Shown here piece after piece: positions 1-8,446 of a stretch of DNA of 64,000 nucleotides. Each line of letters begins with the position of its first letter. The first letter of the stretch is position 1. This stretch comes from Paenibacillus amylolyticus (GTDB taxonomy: Bacteria; Bacillota; Bacilli; Paenibacillales; Paenibacillaceae), in assembly GCF_029689945.1 (NCBI RefSeq), contig NZ_CP121451.1, forward strand, positions 434,001 through 498,000. Direction: 5' to 3'. The notes under the pieces are model-generated. The model was not told where the DNA came from and did not search any database. It saw only the letters and a program-made list of their open reading frames with translations. A program made the position numbers and the translations under genes.

Positions 1-303
1 ACGATCGTAACTGACGACAGAATCAACCATATCGACGATCAGAGGTACGAATCCTCCTTTGTATGGCACCACAATAATACGTGTGGAAGAGGTGTCCTCC
101 TGATCCGGCATGCCTAACAGTACACGTAGACTCACCACCGAAACAACCTTACCGTATAACGAAGCGAAACCTCTGATCTCCGGACTTCCAAACGGGACCG
201 TTGTCACCTGCACCATTCTGATGATCTCATGAACTTCATCAATTCGTAGTGCAAAGATCTGGTCTCCTACCGAAAAATTAATATATTGCATTCCCTCATC
301 CAT
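1..303 (-). CDS. cheW: CheW-like chemotaxis coupling protein (3' end cut off by window)
   Basis: The reading frame is open for 101 codons from ATG at 303 down to base 1, so the C-terminus lies outside the window. The visible part starts MDEGMQYINFSVGDQIFALR and continues with I-DEV-EII, V-PFGSPEIRGFASLYGKVVSVVSLR and LGMP. This is the CheW fold signature: a beta-barrel that links receptors to the kinase CheA. Members act in the cytoplasm in chemoreceptor arrays. A purine-rich stretch (GAGGGTATGGGG) precedes the start. A CheV with a C-terminal receiver domain would look the same here, because the rest is missing. The following 540 bases hold no convincing gene. Confidence 0.85.
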   Translation of the reverse strand, partial: MDEGMQYINFSVGDQIFALRIDEVHEIIRMVQVTTVPFGSPEIRGFASLYGKVVSVVSLRVLLGMPDQEDTSSTRIIVVPYKGGFVPLIVDMVDSVVSYDR

Positions 304-594
304 AGTTATCCCCATACCCTCTCATTCCGTATAATCAGACTACTTTCGTCTCATTAGATGTTACTTTGGTGTATCGGTTTTTTTCGCTCAAATGTTTAGG
401 CTTCAGATCAATTTTGCCAACTTCGACACTTGTTTTAAAAATGAGCGTAAGTAACCTGACATTCGGTCCATCATGTTATATTCAAAAAGGACCAAACATC
501 GGCAATAAGCTGATCTTTGGTCTCTTTTTTATCCCCATATGTTATGGATCGGTTTCTATGTTTTCAAATACTTGGAACAAAAACGAGTTATTCC

Positions 595-830
595 TGTGGA
601 TAACTTGTTTTCTCACTCCAAAACAACTGTTTTATCAAAAGAAAACATGAGTTATACCTAATTTGTGGATAAGTTGTGCACATATTGCACACATGTTGTG
701 GATATGTTTAGCTTTTTATGTGGATATTCATTATTTTAATGTGGACATGTTGTGTATTTGTTTGTAAATCTGACGTTAAATCTGAATATCCCATGCCAAT
801 TATCCATTACTGTGGACACGTTGTGGACAT
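595..830 (-). other. Cluster of DnaA-box-like 9-mers (two perfect, five near-perfect)
   Basis: The AT-rich gap between cheW and the aminopeptidase gene carries seven 9-mers in one orientation. Two are perfect complements of the DnaA box TTATCCACA (TGTGGATAA at 595-603 and 664-672). TGTGGATAT occurs at 697-705 and 719-727. TGTGGACAT or TGTGGACAC occurs at 740-748, 811-819 and 822-830. Such clusters away from oriC are known in Bacillus, where they titrate DnaA and repress early initiation. No dnaA or dnaN gene is nearby, so this is not an obvious origin. The function is inferred from sequence only. Confidence 0.55.
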
Positions 831-843
831 GCCCGCTTCCCTT

Positions 844-1791
844 CTATTCCACCAATTCACCCTGACGCATGATCAGCTTGTCATCGATGTACACATCCGG
901 TTTTTGCACAACAGCATCGATATGTACACCCGCCGCAATCGTTCCACCGAATGTGTTATTGCTGCCAAAGGCGACATGGATCGTGCCGTATACCTTCTCA
1001 TCCTCCAGCACTACACCCGTAATGCGTGCCTTGTTATTGGTACCAATGCCGAATTCACCGAGAAAGCGACCATCGCCATCACCAAGCGTTTCCAGTAACT
1101 CAGCCCCATCCGGTCCTTCAGCTGAAACCAACCGTCCTTCCTTGACGGTTAATAACATCGGTTCACGGAGGGCCCCGATTCCGGCAACAGAACCATCTAC
1201 CAGAATACTGCCTTCGCCATTGCCCTCTACGGGAGCGATATAAGCTTCTCCTGACGGCAAGTTGCCTGATTCACCAGGATTCAGATACAGGCCTGTACTT
1301 GGTACACCATTACGATTCTCTATGGAAAAGGAAAGACGATGTCCCTGCTTCTCTATGCGCACATGACGACCTGCAGTTAATAGAGCCGTTACCTTCTCGG
1401 TCAACGCTTTTACTTGCAAATACTCAGCTGTAATGGCGCCATTCACAAACATATCCTCTGTTATTCCGGGCATCGTTGCCACTCGGGTCCCTGATGCGGC
1501 GGCTTGTTTGCGTGCCTGGGTATGCGTTAATGAATATCGAGTTACACACACCGCTACATCGGCCCGAATCATGGCCTCTGCAATCGGTGCAGGCGGCTCT
1601 TCTCCGGATCTGCTTCGTTCCTCCATGGTTAGCAGGACCGACTCCGCACCCAGTGCTTTTCCTGCCTCATAGATGGACTCGGCCAAATCCCGTTTCATGT
1701 CGTCTGCGACAACCACCAGATTTTCTCCACTGCGCAGTCCGAGACATTCGGTTAGCACATTTTTACTGATTTCTACACGTTGCTTGCTCAT
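844..1791 (-). CDS. M29-family aminopeptidase (thermophilic metalloprotease-like)
   Basis: A 315-residue cytoplasmic protein of the M29 aminopeptidase family, which removes N-terminal residues using a pair of metal ions. It is shorter than the classical AmpS/PepS type (about 410 residues). The C-terminal metal-site motifs are visible: GEFGIGTNN (Glu246), TIHVAFG (His272) and GVHID (His290, Asp292). The N-terminal part (ENLVVVADDMKRDLAESIYEAGKALGAES) fits the family's first domain. It stands alone between a DnaA-box cluster and the reductase/hydrolase gene. Family members are sometimes annotated as leucyl aminopeptidase, and the substrate cannot be read from sequence. Confidence 0.8.
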   Translation of the reverse strand: MSKQRVEISKNVLTECLGLRSGENLVVVADDMKRDLAESIYEAGKALGAESVLLTMEERSRSGEEPPAPIAEAMIRADVAVCVTRYSLTHTQARKQAAASGTRVATMPGITEDMFVNGAITAEYLQVKALTEKVTALLTAGRHVRIEKQGHRLSFSIENRNGVPSTGLYLNPGESGNLPSGEAYIAPVEGNGEGSILVDGSVAGIGALREPMLLTVKEGRLVSAEGPDGAELLETLGDGDGRFLGEFGIGTNNKARITGVVLEDEKVYGTIHVAFGSNNTFGGTIAAGVHIDAVVQKPDVYIDDKLIMRQGELVE

Positions 1792-1885
1792 GCATTCATC
1801 TCTCCTGTCTTGGTTTCAGCTCTTCACAACTCGACTTGACCCTTTCGACAATTGACTGGGGATTCCTGCATGTCCAAATCTGAAC

Positions 1886-3907
1886 TTAGCTCCAGGTAGC
1901 GGCCCATTCAGCGAGAATTGAAGCTGTTTCCTTATACTGAAATGTCGGAAAGTAATGTCCGTAGGGTACATCGATGCGTTTGACCTGTGAGTTCATACCC
2001 CGGGGATAGTGATATTCCTGATCTTCCGTGCCCCATACAACTAAAGTATGGTTAGCGTGGTCATCAGCCCACTCTTTCATCCAGGAAAATGAATGGACGC
2101 TTCCCTGCTTGCCGGAGTGAATCCACCGCAACAAATCCGCATTCGCACCCGCAATTCGAGGGGATTGAAGACTGGAGCGTATTCTTTTGGCGATCGTATG
2201 GGTCGTAGAACTGCTGTCGCCTGCACCGCTATATGCACTGAACATTTGATTCCAATTCGCCTCCGATCGGAGACGAAGCAGAGTCCGCATCACACCTCTT
2301 GGCAAACGGGAAACCCATTTTAGCACATTCGGATTCGAATTGTTGGCAACTGGCTGAAGCAAACCCAACCGAATGTCTGTCCGGCTGCTACGCATCTGTG
2401 CCGCAGCTGCGATAGCAGCCCCTATTGAATGACCCACCAGCTTCACGGGACCTTCAAACTCCCCAAGCGCCTTGAGTAGTGCATCCACCTGACCTTCGAA
2501 TGCCTCATCTCCCTGATGTACAGGGGAACGGCCGAATCCAGCGAGATCGATTAACCATACCGGATTCCCGGTCTGTTCCCTAAGCTGTTGTCCCAAAGGT
2601 AACATCTCATCAGCAGATTGGAGCAGACCATGTACAATAATCCAAGGTTCTCCCTCCCCCTCCCAACCAAGCATAGCCATATTTCCGCTCCGTGACCGAA
2701 TATAATCTGCCTTAAAATTCTCAGGCAGCGGCGTATAACGAAGGCGATAATCCAGATCGGCTGTAACCAGCGGAAGCTGTTCCCGGATGTCCGGCCAGGA
2801 TTGCCCCATGCGTGTGAACAGTGCCTCGGTCTCTTCGACCGGGAATGATCTGTTGGTAATAAAAGCAACCGACTCTGCCGGAACACCACTAATGCGTGTT
2901 CCACCTGATTTCATGATCCATTGAATCCACGGCAGGGGCACAGCCCCTTTGGGCTTCGGTACATCCAGTTGCTCTGCCAGAAGATGCAGCAGTTCCTTCA
3001 TATTAGGGCTGTCTTCCTTCCGCGCCAACAGTGGATAGGTTCCTCCGGCTGGAGCTGATTCCCCGGATAGGAAAACAAGTGTCTGTGCGACAACATCATT
3101 CTCAACAAGGGGTAACCAGTAGGACGCCCCTCCCGGTACGACCGACATAAGTCCTTTCTGAACTGCCTGAATGAGCAGCCCAATCCCACCCGTTTGCTCT
3201 GTTTCCCCGGTGGGACGCGGCCCAACCACGGTGCTCGGATTCACAACAGATAAGGGATAGTTGTGCTCTTCCGCATGTTCACGAATAAGTAAATCGGCAT
3301 GAAATTTCATCTCTTCATACGCACTTTCCTGATCGCCAACATGACCGCCCTGAAGATAACTCCCCTGCTCGTTACGCTGCCCATAGGGACTCATGAAACC
3401 AACCACGTGGATAAAGTGTCTCAGTCCGCGGGTATGATGAATTTCTTGTGCAATTTGGGCCACTTCTCTGGCTCCGTTCATGAATATCTGTTCAGCTACC
3501 TTGCGTTCCAGGGTAACGTCCATCGTTCCTCCGGCATGAATGATCACATCCGCTTCAACAACACGCTCCCGATCTGCTGCGGCAAGTCCAAGACCCGAGA
3601 TGGACAGATCACCTGTAATAAAGGTTATTCGGTCAAAATCCTTCACTCCGTAAGCCTTCAGCACCGTTCTGGCGCGCTGTTCCGATCGAACCAACAAGAG
3701 CAATTGATCGTCTCCCTGCGCGAGTTGTTTGACCGTTTCTTTGCCGATAAAACCGGTGCTGCCTGTCATGAAAATGACGGTCGGCTTCATATCAGATCTG
3801 CTCACCTGATTGTTGTTCGTTGATTTGGATACTGTATTTTCTCCAGTTGATTTAAATTCTATATTTTCTCCATTGGCATTGGCTACTTGGATCTTATGTA
3901 CGTTCAT
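1886..3907 (-). CDS. Fusion protein: extended SDR reductase plus alpha/beta-hydrolase
   Basis: A 673-residue two-domain protein. Residues about 43-400 are an extended short-chain dehydrogenase like those of thioester/fatty-acyl reductases: nucleotide motif TGSTGFIG, then a VVNPSTVVGPRP segment and an N-terminal Asn/Ser-rich lead. Residues about 415-673 are an alpha/beta-hydrolase: oxyanion segment IIVHGLLQS, nucleophile elbow GHSIGA, acid in VVWGTEDQEY, histidine in PYGHYFPTF. A reductase and an esterase/lipase on one chain suggest serial processing of one acyl or ester substrate; that is inference. It lies 60 bases downstream of a tetR gene, with a perfect 18-bp palindrome between them, so TetR probably controls it. 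No frame damage seen. Confidence 0.8.
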   Translation of the reverse strand: MNVHKIQVANANGENIEFKSTGENTVSKSTNNNQVSRSDMKPTVIFMTGSTGFIGKETVKQLAQGDDQLLLLVRSEQRARTVLKAYGVKDFDRITFITGDLSISGLGLAAADRERVVEADVIIHAGGTMDVTLERKVAEQIFMNGAREVAQIAQEIHHTRGLRHFIHVVGFMSPYGQRNEQGSYLQGGHVGDQESAYEEMKFHADLLIREHAEEHNYPLSVVNPSTVVGPRPTGETEQTGGIGLLIQAVQKGLMSVVPGGASYWLPLVENDVVAQTLVFLSGESAPAGGTYPLLARKEDSPNMKELLHLLAEQLDVPKPKGAVPLPWIQWIMKSGGTRISGVPAESVAFITNRSFPVEETEALFTRMGQSWPDIREQLPLVTADLDYRLRYTPLPENFKADYIRSRSGNMAMLGWEGEGEPWIIVHGLLQSADEMLPLGQQLREQTGNPVWLIDLAGFGRSPVHQGDEAFEGQVDALLKALGEFEGPVKLVGHSIGAAIAAAAQMRSSRTDIRLGLLQPVANNSNPNVLKWVSRLPRGVMRTLLRLRSEANWNQMFSAYSGAGDSSSTTHTIAKRIRSSLQSPRIAGANADLLRWIHSGKQGSVHSFSWMKEWADDHANHTLVVWGTEDQEYHYPRGMNSQVKRIDVPYGHYFPTFQYKETASILAEWAATWS

Positions 3908-3924
3908 TACGTTATCGCTCCTCG

Positions 3925-3942
3925 TAGTACTATATAGTACTA
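3925..3942. promoter_or_regulatory. Perfect 18-bp palindromic TetR operator
   Basis: TAGTACTATATAGTACTA is a perfect inverted repeat just upstream of the reductase/hydrolase start. A copy matching at 16 of 18 positions lies upstream of the neighbouring tetR gene, which makes it the probable operator of that regulator. Confidence 0.8.
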
Positions 3943-3967
3943 ATTATTTTCAAAAAAAGAGCTTCGT

Positions 3968-4588
3968 TTACCGAAGCATCTGACAAAACGTACGTGCTGA
4001 TTGTTCTATAATCCCTACATCACGCGCAGTTCCCGCAAGGATCAGTGAACCTTCCAATGCTGCAATAAATAACAACGCAGCCGGTCCCGGTTCAATTCCC
4101 TTGCGAAATTCTCCGCGATCCAAACCTTGCTGAAACAGCTTCTCCACCATCGGTCTAAGCTCATGAAAGAATCTGGATATGCTTTCCTTCACTTGGGGTG
4201 CACTGTCAGGTGTCTGCATATATAACGTGACAAATGGGCAGCTTCCTTCGTAATTCCGGCCCTCAATGCCTGCCGACAGCAATGCCATAAAGGAGTAGAT
4301 ACGTTCCTCCACCCCTCGCTCCCGCTGGCTTAGCAGCAGGTACAACTCCGATTCATACTGGGCAATCCAGTATTGTACCACGGCCTGAAGCAATTCCTCC
4401 TTGTTTTTAAAGTGATAATAAATATTGGACTTGGATACCCCACTCACTCGCACGACCTCATCCATACTGACGTAGCTGTACCCCTGACGCAGAAATAATT
4501 GTGCAGCCACTTCAACTGCCTTGGTCCGGTTCACTGGACTGGAACTCTTGGATTTGGCAGGTCCCGGGTTCATTTTTCGATTTATCAT
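3968..4588 (-). CDS. TetR/AcrR-family transcriptional regulator
   Basis: A 206-residue regulator. The N-terminal helix-turn-helix (about residues 22-70) reads RTKAVEVAAQLFLRQGYSYV, then SMDEVVRVSGVSKSNIYYHFKNKEELL, the classic TetR DNA-binding core. The rest is an all-helical ligand domain (a TetR_C-type PAALLFIAALEGSLILA segment). Members normally repress their own and adjacent genes until a small molecule binds. It is transcribed toward the reductase/hydrolase fusion. ATG at 4588 has no clear ribosome site; an internal ATG at 4573 is an alternative. Palindromic operator copies sit on both sides of the gene. Confidence 0.88.
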   Translation of the reverse strand: MINRKMNPGPAKSKSSSPVNRTKAVEVAAQLFLRQGYSYVSMDEVVRVSGVSKSNIYYHFKNKEELLQAVVQYWIAQYESELYLLLSQRERGVEERIYSFMALLSAGIEGRNYEGSCPFVTLYMQTPDSAPQVKESISRFFHELRPMVEKLFQQGLDRGEFRKGIEPGPAALLFIAALEGSLILAGTARDVGIIEQSARTFCQMLR

Positions 4589-4591
4589 ATT

Positions 4592-4609
4592 TAGAACTAT
4601 ACAGTACTA
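4592..4609. promoter_or_regulatory. Second TetR operator (imperfect)
   Basis: TAGAACTATACAGTACTA lies immediately upstream of the tetR start and differs from the perfect operator at 3925-3942 at two positions. Its place over the tetR promoter/leader suggests autoregulation. Confidence 0.7.
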
Positions 4610-4670
4610 CTTAGTTGAAAACAAGCTTTTTGTTCATAAAAGATCATCTTCCGCTTAAACGAATCCATAC

Positions 4671-4772
4671 TTGTCCACATATAGATCGTTATACACATAG
4701 ATATCCACATATAGTATTAACGACGTGTTAAATACGTCATGAGATCGTTAACTCGTTTCAAAGTTATCCACA
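4671..4772 (+). other. Second DnaA-box-like cluster
   Basis: Four 9-mers in one orientation: TTGTCCACA (4671-4679), TTATACACA (4689-4697), ATATCCACA (4701-4709) and a perfect TTATCCACA (4764-4772). They point opposite to the cluster at 595-830, so the two clusters flank the 844-4588 gene block. The 270-base gap also holds the terminator of the downstream-facing transporter operon. Confidence 0.45.
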
Positions 4773-4792
4773 TAATTTCCCCTAGCTTCAAC

Positions 4793-4826
4793 AAAAAAGG
4801 CCAACCAGAACGTATCTGGCTGACCT
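4793..4826 (-). terminator. Intrinsic terminator of the transporter/ATP-grasp operon
   Basis: Read on the minus strand, GGTCAGCCAG and CTGGTTGGCC form a 10-bp stem with wobbles, followed by six T residues. It lies 36 bases after the MFS stop codon. Confidence 0.75.
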
Positions 4827-4861
4827 TTCGTACATCTTTCGTACAATTCATTTTCCAACCA

Positions 4862-6110
4862 CTACAGTTGTTCCCCTGCTTCAAATCGAAGGTTTACTGT
4901 CCCGGCAATAACCGTTTCCGTGCCTTGAAGCGGCAATCTGGTCTCCAGTCGGATAGCAACAAACAGAATGATCGTCACCGTAACACCGATTGTTCCCAGC
5001 AGCACGCCTGTGTTCTCCTGCCCCACCAAGGAAAGCGGAAGTGCCAGTACCAGCGGGACAACCGATCTTGTGAACTGCGTGGCAAACGTTGATCTTCCCG
5101 ACCACTTCATGGTCTCTTCGCGGCTTCGCAAATTATCAAACATGACAGACCTTTGCGTAATCCGAGTCCGGTTAAATACAAACCCAAGCATGAATCCACA
5201 GATTAACGATACCGCAAACACCTGTACCGTGCCAATAATGATATCGATTACGCCGATCAGTACAAACAGATACATCGGGATTCGGTGTTCCCACTTACGA
5301 ATCAGCGTGGCAAGAAATGCACCCAGTCCCATCGCTGCTCCGATGGCCCCATAACGGGAGGAATCCCAATTGTAGATATCATGGAACAGAATCGGCACGA
5401 TAAAATTGATGGCTCCCAATTGCACAGTTAATACAACTACCGCCAATATGGTCATGTTCAGTATCTTTTTCGGACAGCATCGGAGTACGTAATCTGCGGA
5501 GCCTCCGTTGTTTCTTTCGGTACGTTCTGCTCAGCCTGACCGGATCGGACAGAATCGGAATGAGCCATGGAGCCATCATACCGACAGCCAGCGTCACCAT
5601 AAGTACGGTCGAGATCATTGGCAATCCGCCTATACTGAGTAGAACTCCGGTTATTGCGCTTCCTCCAAAGGCACCAATCTGAATCGCAGTCTGCAAGTCA
5701 TGCGAGGCCTTGTGTGATTTAATTTTCCCATCCAACACCATCTGGGACATGTAGATTTCCAGGCTCTGATTGGTCAAAAACAGAATCACGGAGAATACGC
5801 CACCGATCAGATATAAGCCATACACATTGGTATTGCCGGAAAATTGAATTAAAAAGACAAGCAGAAATACAATGCCCAGGATGCGGGCTAAACTAAAAAT
5901 CAGCAAAGGTCGTTCTTTCAGTGCTGTTTTGAGAAAAAAACTATACTTTTGCAATAAAATAGGTACCAAACTCATGATCGTAATAATGATACTCAGATGC
6001 GTAATAGACCCGCCCTGCTCCAGTACAGACCAAATCAGCGTAATATTCAGAATGGTATCTCCACATAAGGTAATGGACAGGAAGAGGATGAACAAAATAG
6101 TCTGTATCAT
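4862..6110 (-). CDS. MFS-type transporter (one frame break)
   Basis: Two overlapping frames join into one membrane protein of about 415 residues with roughly 12 hydrophobic segments. The first half begins MIQTILFILFLSITLCGDT and the second contains ILAVVVLTVQLGAINFIVPI. The break is at the five-T run 5466-5470 (one base extra in this sequence). Removing one base reads SEKILNMTILAVV straight through. The sequence resembles major-facilitator proteins lacking strong drug-class motifs. Its start overlaps the upstream ATP-grasp stop by four bases, so it is the last gene of that operon and probably exports the product made there. Confidence 0.75.
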
Positions 6111-7375
6111 TGAAGCTGTCTCACCTCAGCAACTTGCAAATCCAGCTTTTGTTCCAGCGATCTTGCGGCTTGTTTTACAGATTCGATGTCCTCGGGACCC
6201 TCATATTGGGTACGCACAGACAGCAGCCCCGTAATATCGAATCCGTTCGGAGCAGACTGGACCACTCTTCCTTTGGCTGCCACGGGATAATACGCCCGGT
6301 ACCTCACATCATCTGCGGCCTCACCGCTGGCATTACTCAACACCTTGCCATCACGGTATACAAATTTGATACAGGTAGCACACTTGGGAGCCGTTCTTTT
6401 CGCAAAATGGGCAGCCAGCGTCTCCTCCCCCTGAAGACCATAAGCATGGGCGGTCACCAGATCAATTCCGTACACATCGCGAATATTGCGATAGACATGC
6501 CCACCACTGATACGACAGCTGAACTCCACCACTTTATACTCATCGTTTGCGTTTTGTCTGGCTTCAACGTTAAACAGCCCATTTTCAAGTTTCAGACCTG
6601 TGCATATTTGCTGAGCCATCTCGCAAAGTTCTTGTTCCACATTCGACTCTCCCTGAAAAGGTAGCGTATATTCGTCCTCTTCAAAGTAAGGACCTGGCAT
6701 TCTGAGCTTGTTATGTACTCCTCCCAGATAAAACCGTCCATTCACCACTACGCCATCCAGCGTAATCTCTTCCCCGGGCAAGAACTCTTCAATCAACGCA
6801 ATTGCAGGAAATTCCTCGTCAAAATATAACCCGGATTGCGAAATGGCAAGTTGCGATATGCTATCGAAGGCCCTCTTCAATTCGGCAAGCGAGTGAACGA
6901 GCGCAACATGGCTGCTGGATGCGGCCAGTGTGGGTTTGATGATCACCGGATAACCTATGCTTGTTGCCGCTGAGACAGCTTCATCCAGTGTATTTACAGC
7001 ATAAAATTCTGGACAGGCTACGTCCTCCTGCTTCAGGAACTGACGCTGTCTGGACTTGTCTCTGGCAATTTCGGCCGCTTGGAGAGGAATATCCTGCCTT
7101 CCCAACCCTTCATTTAATCTCGCATTCAGTACAATATCTGTCTCCTGCCAGGTAATGAAAAACGGAACGCCTATTTGTCTTGCCTGCGTGATCATTTCTT
7201 CCACATTCTCATGCTTGGGAATATGCTGAACAGAACGAAAGCGCGGGTCTTGTTCAAATCCAGAAACAGAGGTCCATAAATGGACCTCTTCGAAAATTCT
7301 TCCCAAAGCTTCAATATGATCCCCGTGCAGGGATAAGCCTTTTCTCATGAGCAAACCAACGGAGGAACGGGTCAT
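6107..7375 (-). CDS. ATP-grasp carboxylate-amine ligase (first of two)
   Basis: A 422-residue ATP-grasp protein, the fold that activates a carboxylate as acyl phosphate and joins it to an amine. Visible are the central lysine in GYPVIIKPTLAASSSHV, the EEFLPGEEITLDGVV segment, and the metal-binding NVEAR...EFSCRISGGH. It resembles amino-acid ligases of the BacD/carnosine-synthase type; this is my recognition of motifs, not an alignment. It overlaps the next and previous genes by four bases each, so translation is coupled. With a second ATP-grasp gene upstream it could assemble a dipeptide or a short amide. Confidence 0.8.
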   Translation of the reverse strand: MTRSSVGLLMRKGLSLHGDHIEALGRIFEEVHLWTSVSGFEQDPRFRSVQHIPKHENVEEMITQARQIGVPFFITWQETDIVLNARLNEGLGRQDIPLQAAEIARDKSRQRQFLKQEDVACPEFYAVNTLDEAVSAATSIGYPVIIKPTLAASSSHVALVHSLAELKRAFDSISQLAISQSGLYFDEEFPAIALIEEFLPGEEITLDGVVVNGRFYLGGVHNKLRMPGPYFEEDEYTLPFQGESNVEQELCEMAQQICTGLKLENGLFNVEARQNANDEYKVVEFSCRISGGHVYRNIRDVYGIDLVTAHAYGLQGEETLAAHFAKRTAPKCATCIKFVYRDGKVLSNASGEAADDVRYRAYYPVAAKGRVVQSAPNGFDITGLLSVRTQYEGPEDIESVKQAARSLEQKLDLQVAEVRQLQ

Positions 7376-8424
7376 GCCAGAACCTCTTCTTTCGGCTGCT
7401 CCACAAACTCCAAAGCGATAATATACAACGTTCCATTCTCTCCAGCTTTGGAGGAGTGCACCGTATTAGCCGGAAGCAAAATGCGGTCACCTGGGGTGCA
7501 ATGCAGTTCTCCTTCTTCTGTGAAGAATGTAATATCGCCATTGATAATCAAAAGTGTCTCGTCTGTAGGATGGGTATGGGATTTGTGCTCCCTGAACGGT
7601 GTGTCCCTTTGAACCTCGACCGAACCGGTTACAGGCAGCAACTGCATTACAGCTTCTTCAAGTGTGATGTCAGACCCTTTGATATATTGAACTGAACTCA
7701 TACTATTCCTCCTCATATGATGAAATGGGCATTGCGCTGTAGCAGAAACTTCGTTGGTATCTGGAATAAAATATTGCAGCCATTCTCGATTATTCGGATC
7801 GCCATAGATCCCCAGATGCGGGAATGGATCAATGGCATCGTACTGCCGTAGCAAGCTTCGCACCAAATCCTTGGATTTATCTCCTTTTGGTGTTCCCAAG
7901 CCAATCGATTCAAAGACCCATCGTGGTTGAAAGGTAATCATGTATGTATTGGCATGTCTGCTCCTTCTCACCTCATGTGCTGGTGTATTACAAACGACAA
8001 AAATGGGTTCCCCATGAAAGCAAAATTCCCACATAGGATCATTCTCTTCATTCGGTATGAATTCTGGCCATTCTTTCAAGTCGATGGTGTGCAGCCGGGT
8101 CAGGATGGACCAAAACGTATGCTGATATTCATGGATGGATAGATCCTTATCAATATTAAAAAATGTAACCATGGAGGTGTAGTTTCCAAAGCTCCTTGCC
8201 TGTTCCACATATTCTCTCAATGCCTTTGCAAGTTCTTCTATGGAATGGTCTTCTACATCATCATAAAAGGAGAACCGCAGCTCATTGCGGGTAAGCCCCA
8301 TGGAACCGAAAATGCAGGGAAACCGCGGGCTGTCACCGGTCATATCCTTTTCAAAATGCTCAAATTCCTGCTTTCTCCAATCCTGACTATCCAATCTCTT
8401 CACATCAGCGTTATCTAGCAACAA
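7372..8424 (-). CDS. YqcI/YcgG-family protein fused to a cupin domain
   Basis: A 350-residue two-domain protein. Residues about 20-235 fit the YqcI/YcgG family: FPCIFGSMGLTRNELRFSFYDD, WEFCFHGEPIFVVCNTPAHEVRRSRH, and QPRWVFESIG. Characterised members of this family (DcsA, RohS, GntA) are, to my knowledge, heme enzymes that N-oxygenate guanidines or amines. Residues about 255-340 form a cupin: HKSHTHPTDETLLIINGD, then PGDRILLPANTVHSS, with metal-type histidines. A cupin tail could be a second oxygenase, a binding domain or a regulator. It lies between two ATP-grasp genes and overlaps the downstream one by four bases. An N-oxygenated amino-acid product is a reasonable inference. Confidence 0.75.
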   Translation of the reverse strand: MLLDNADVKRLDSQDWRKQEFEHFEKDMTGDSPRFPCIFGSMGLTRNELRFSFYDDVEDHSIEELAKALREYVEQARSFGNYTSMVTFFNIDKDLSIHEYQHTFWSILTRLHTIDLKEWPEFIPNEENDPMWEFCFHGEPIFVVCNTPAHEVRRSRHANTYMITFQPRWVFESIGLGTPKGDKSKDLVRSLLRQYDAIDPFPHLGIYGDPNNREWLQYFIPDTNEVSATAQCPFHHMRRNSMSSVQYIKGSDITLEEAVMQLLPVTGSVEVQRDTPFREHKSHTHPTDETLLIINGDITFFTEEGELHCTPGDRILLPANTVHSSKAGENGTLYIIALEFVEQPKEEVLA

Positions 8425-8446
8425 CCCAAAGCCCTCCTAGAATGGT

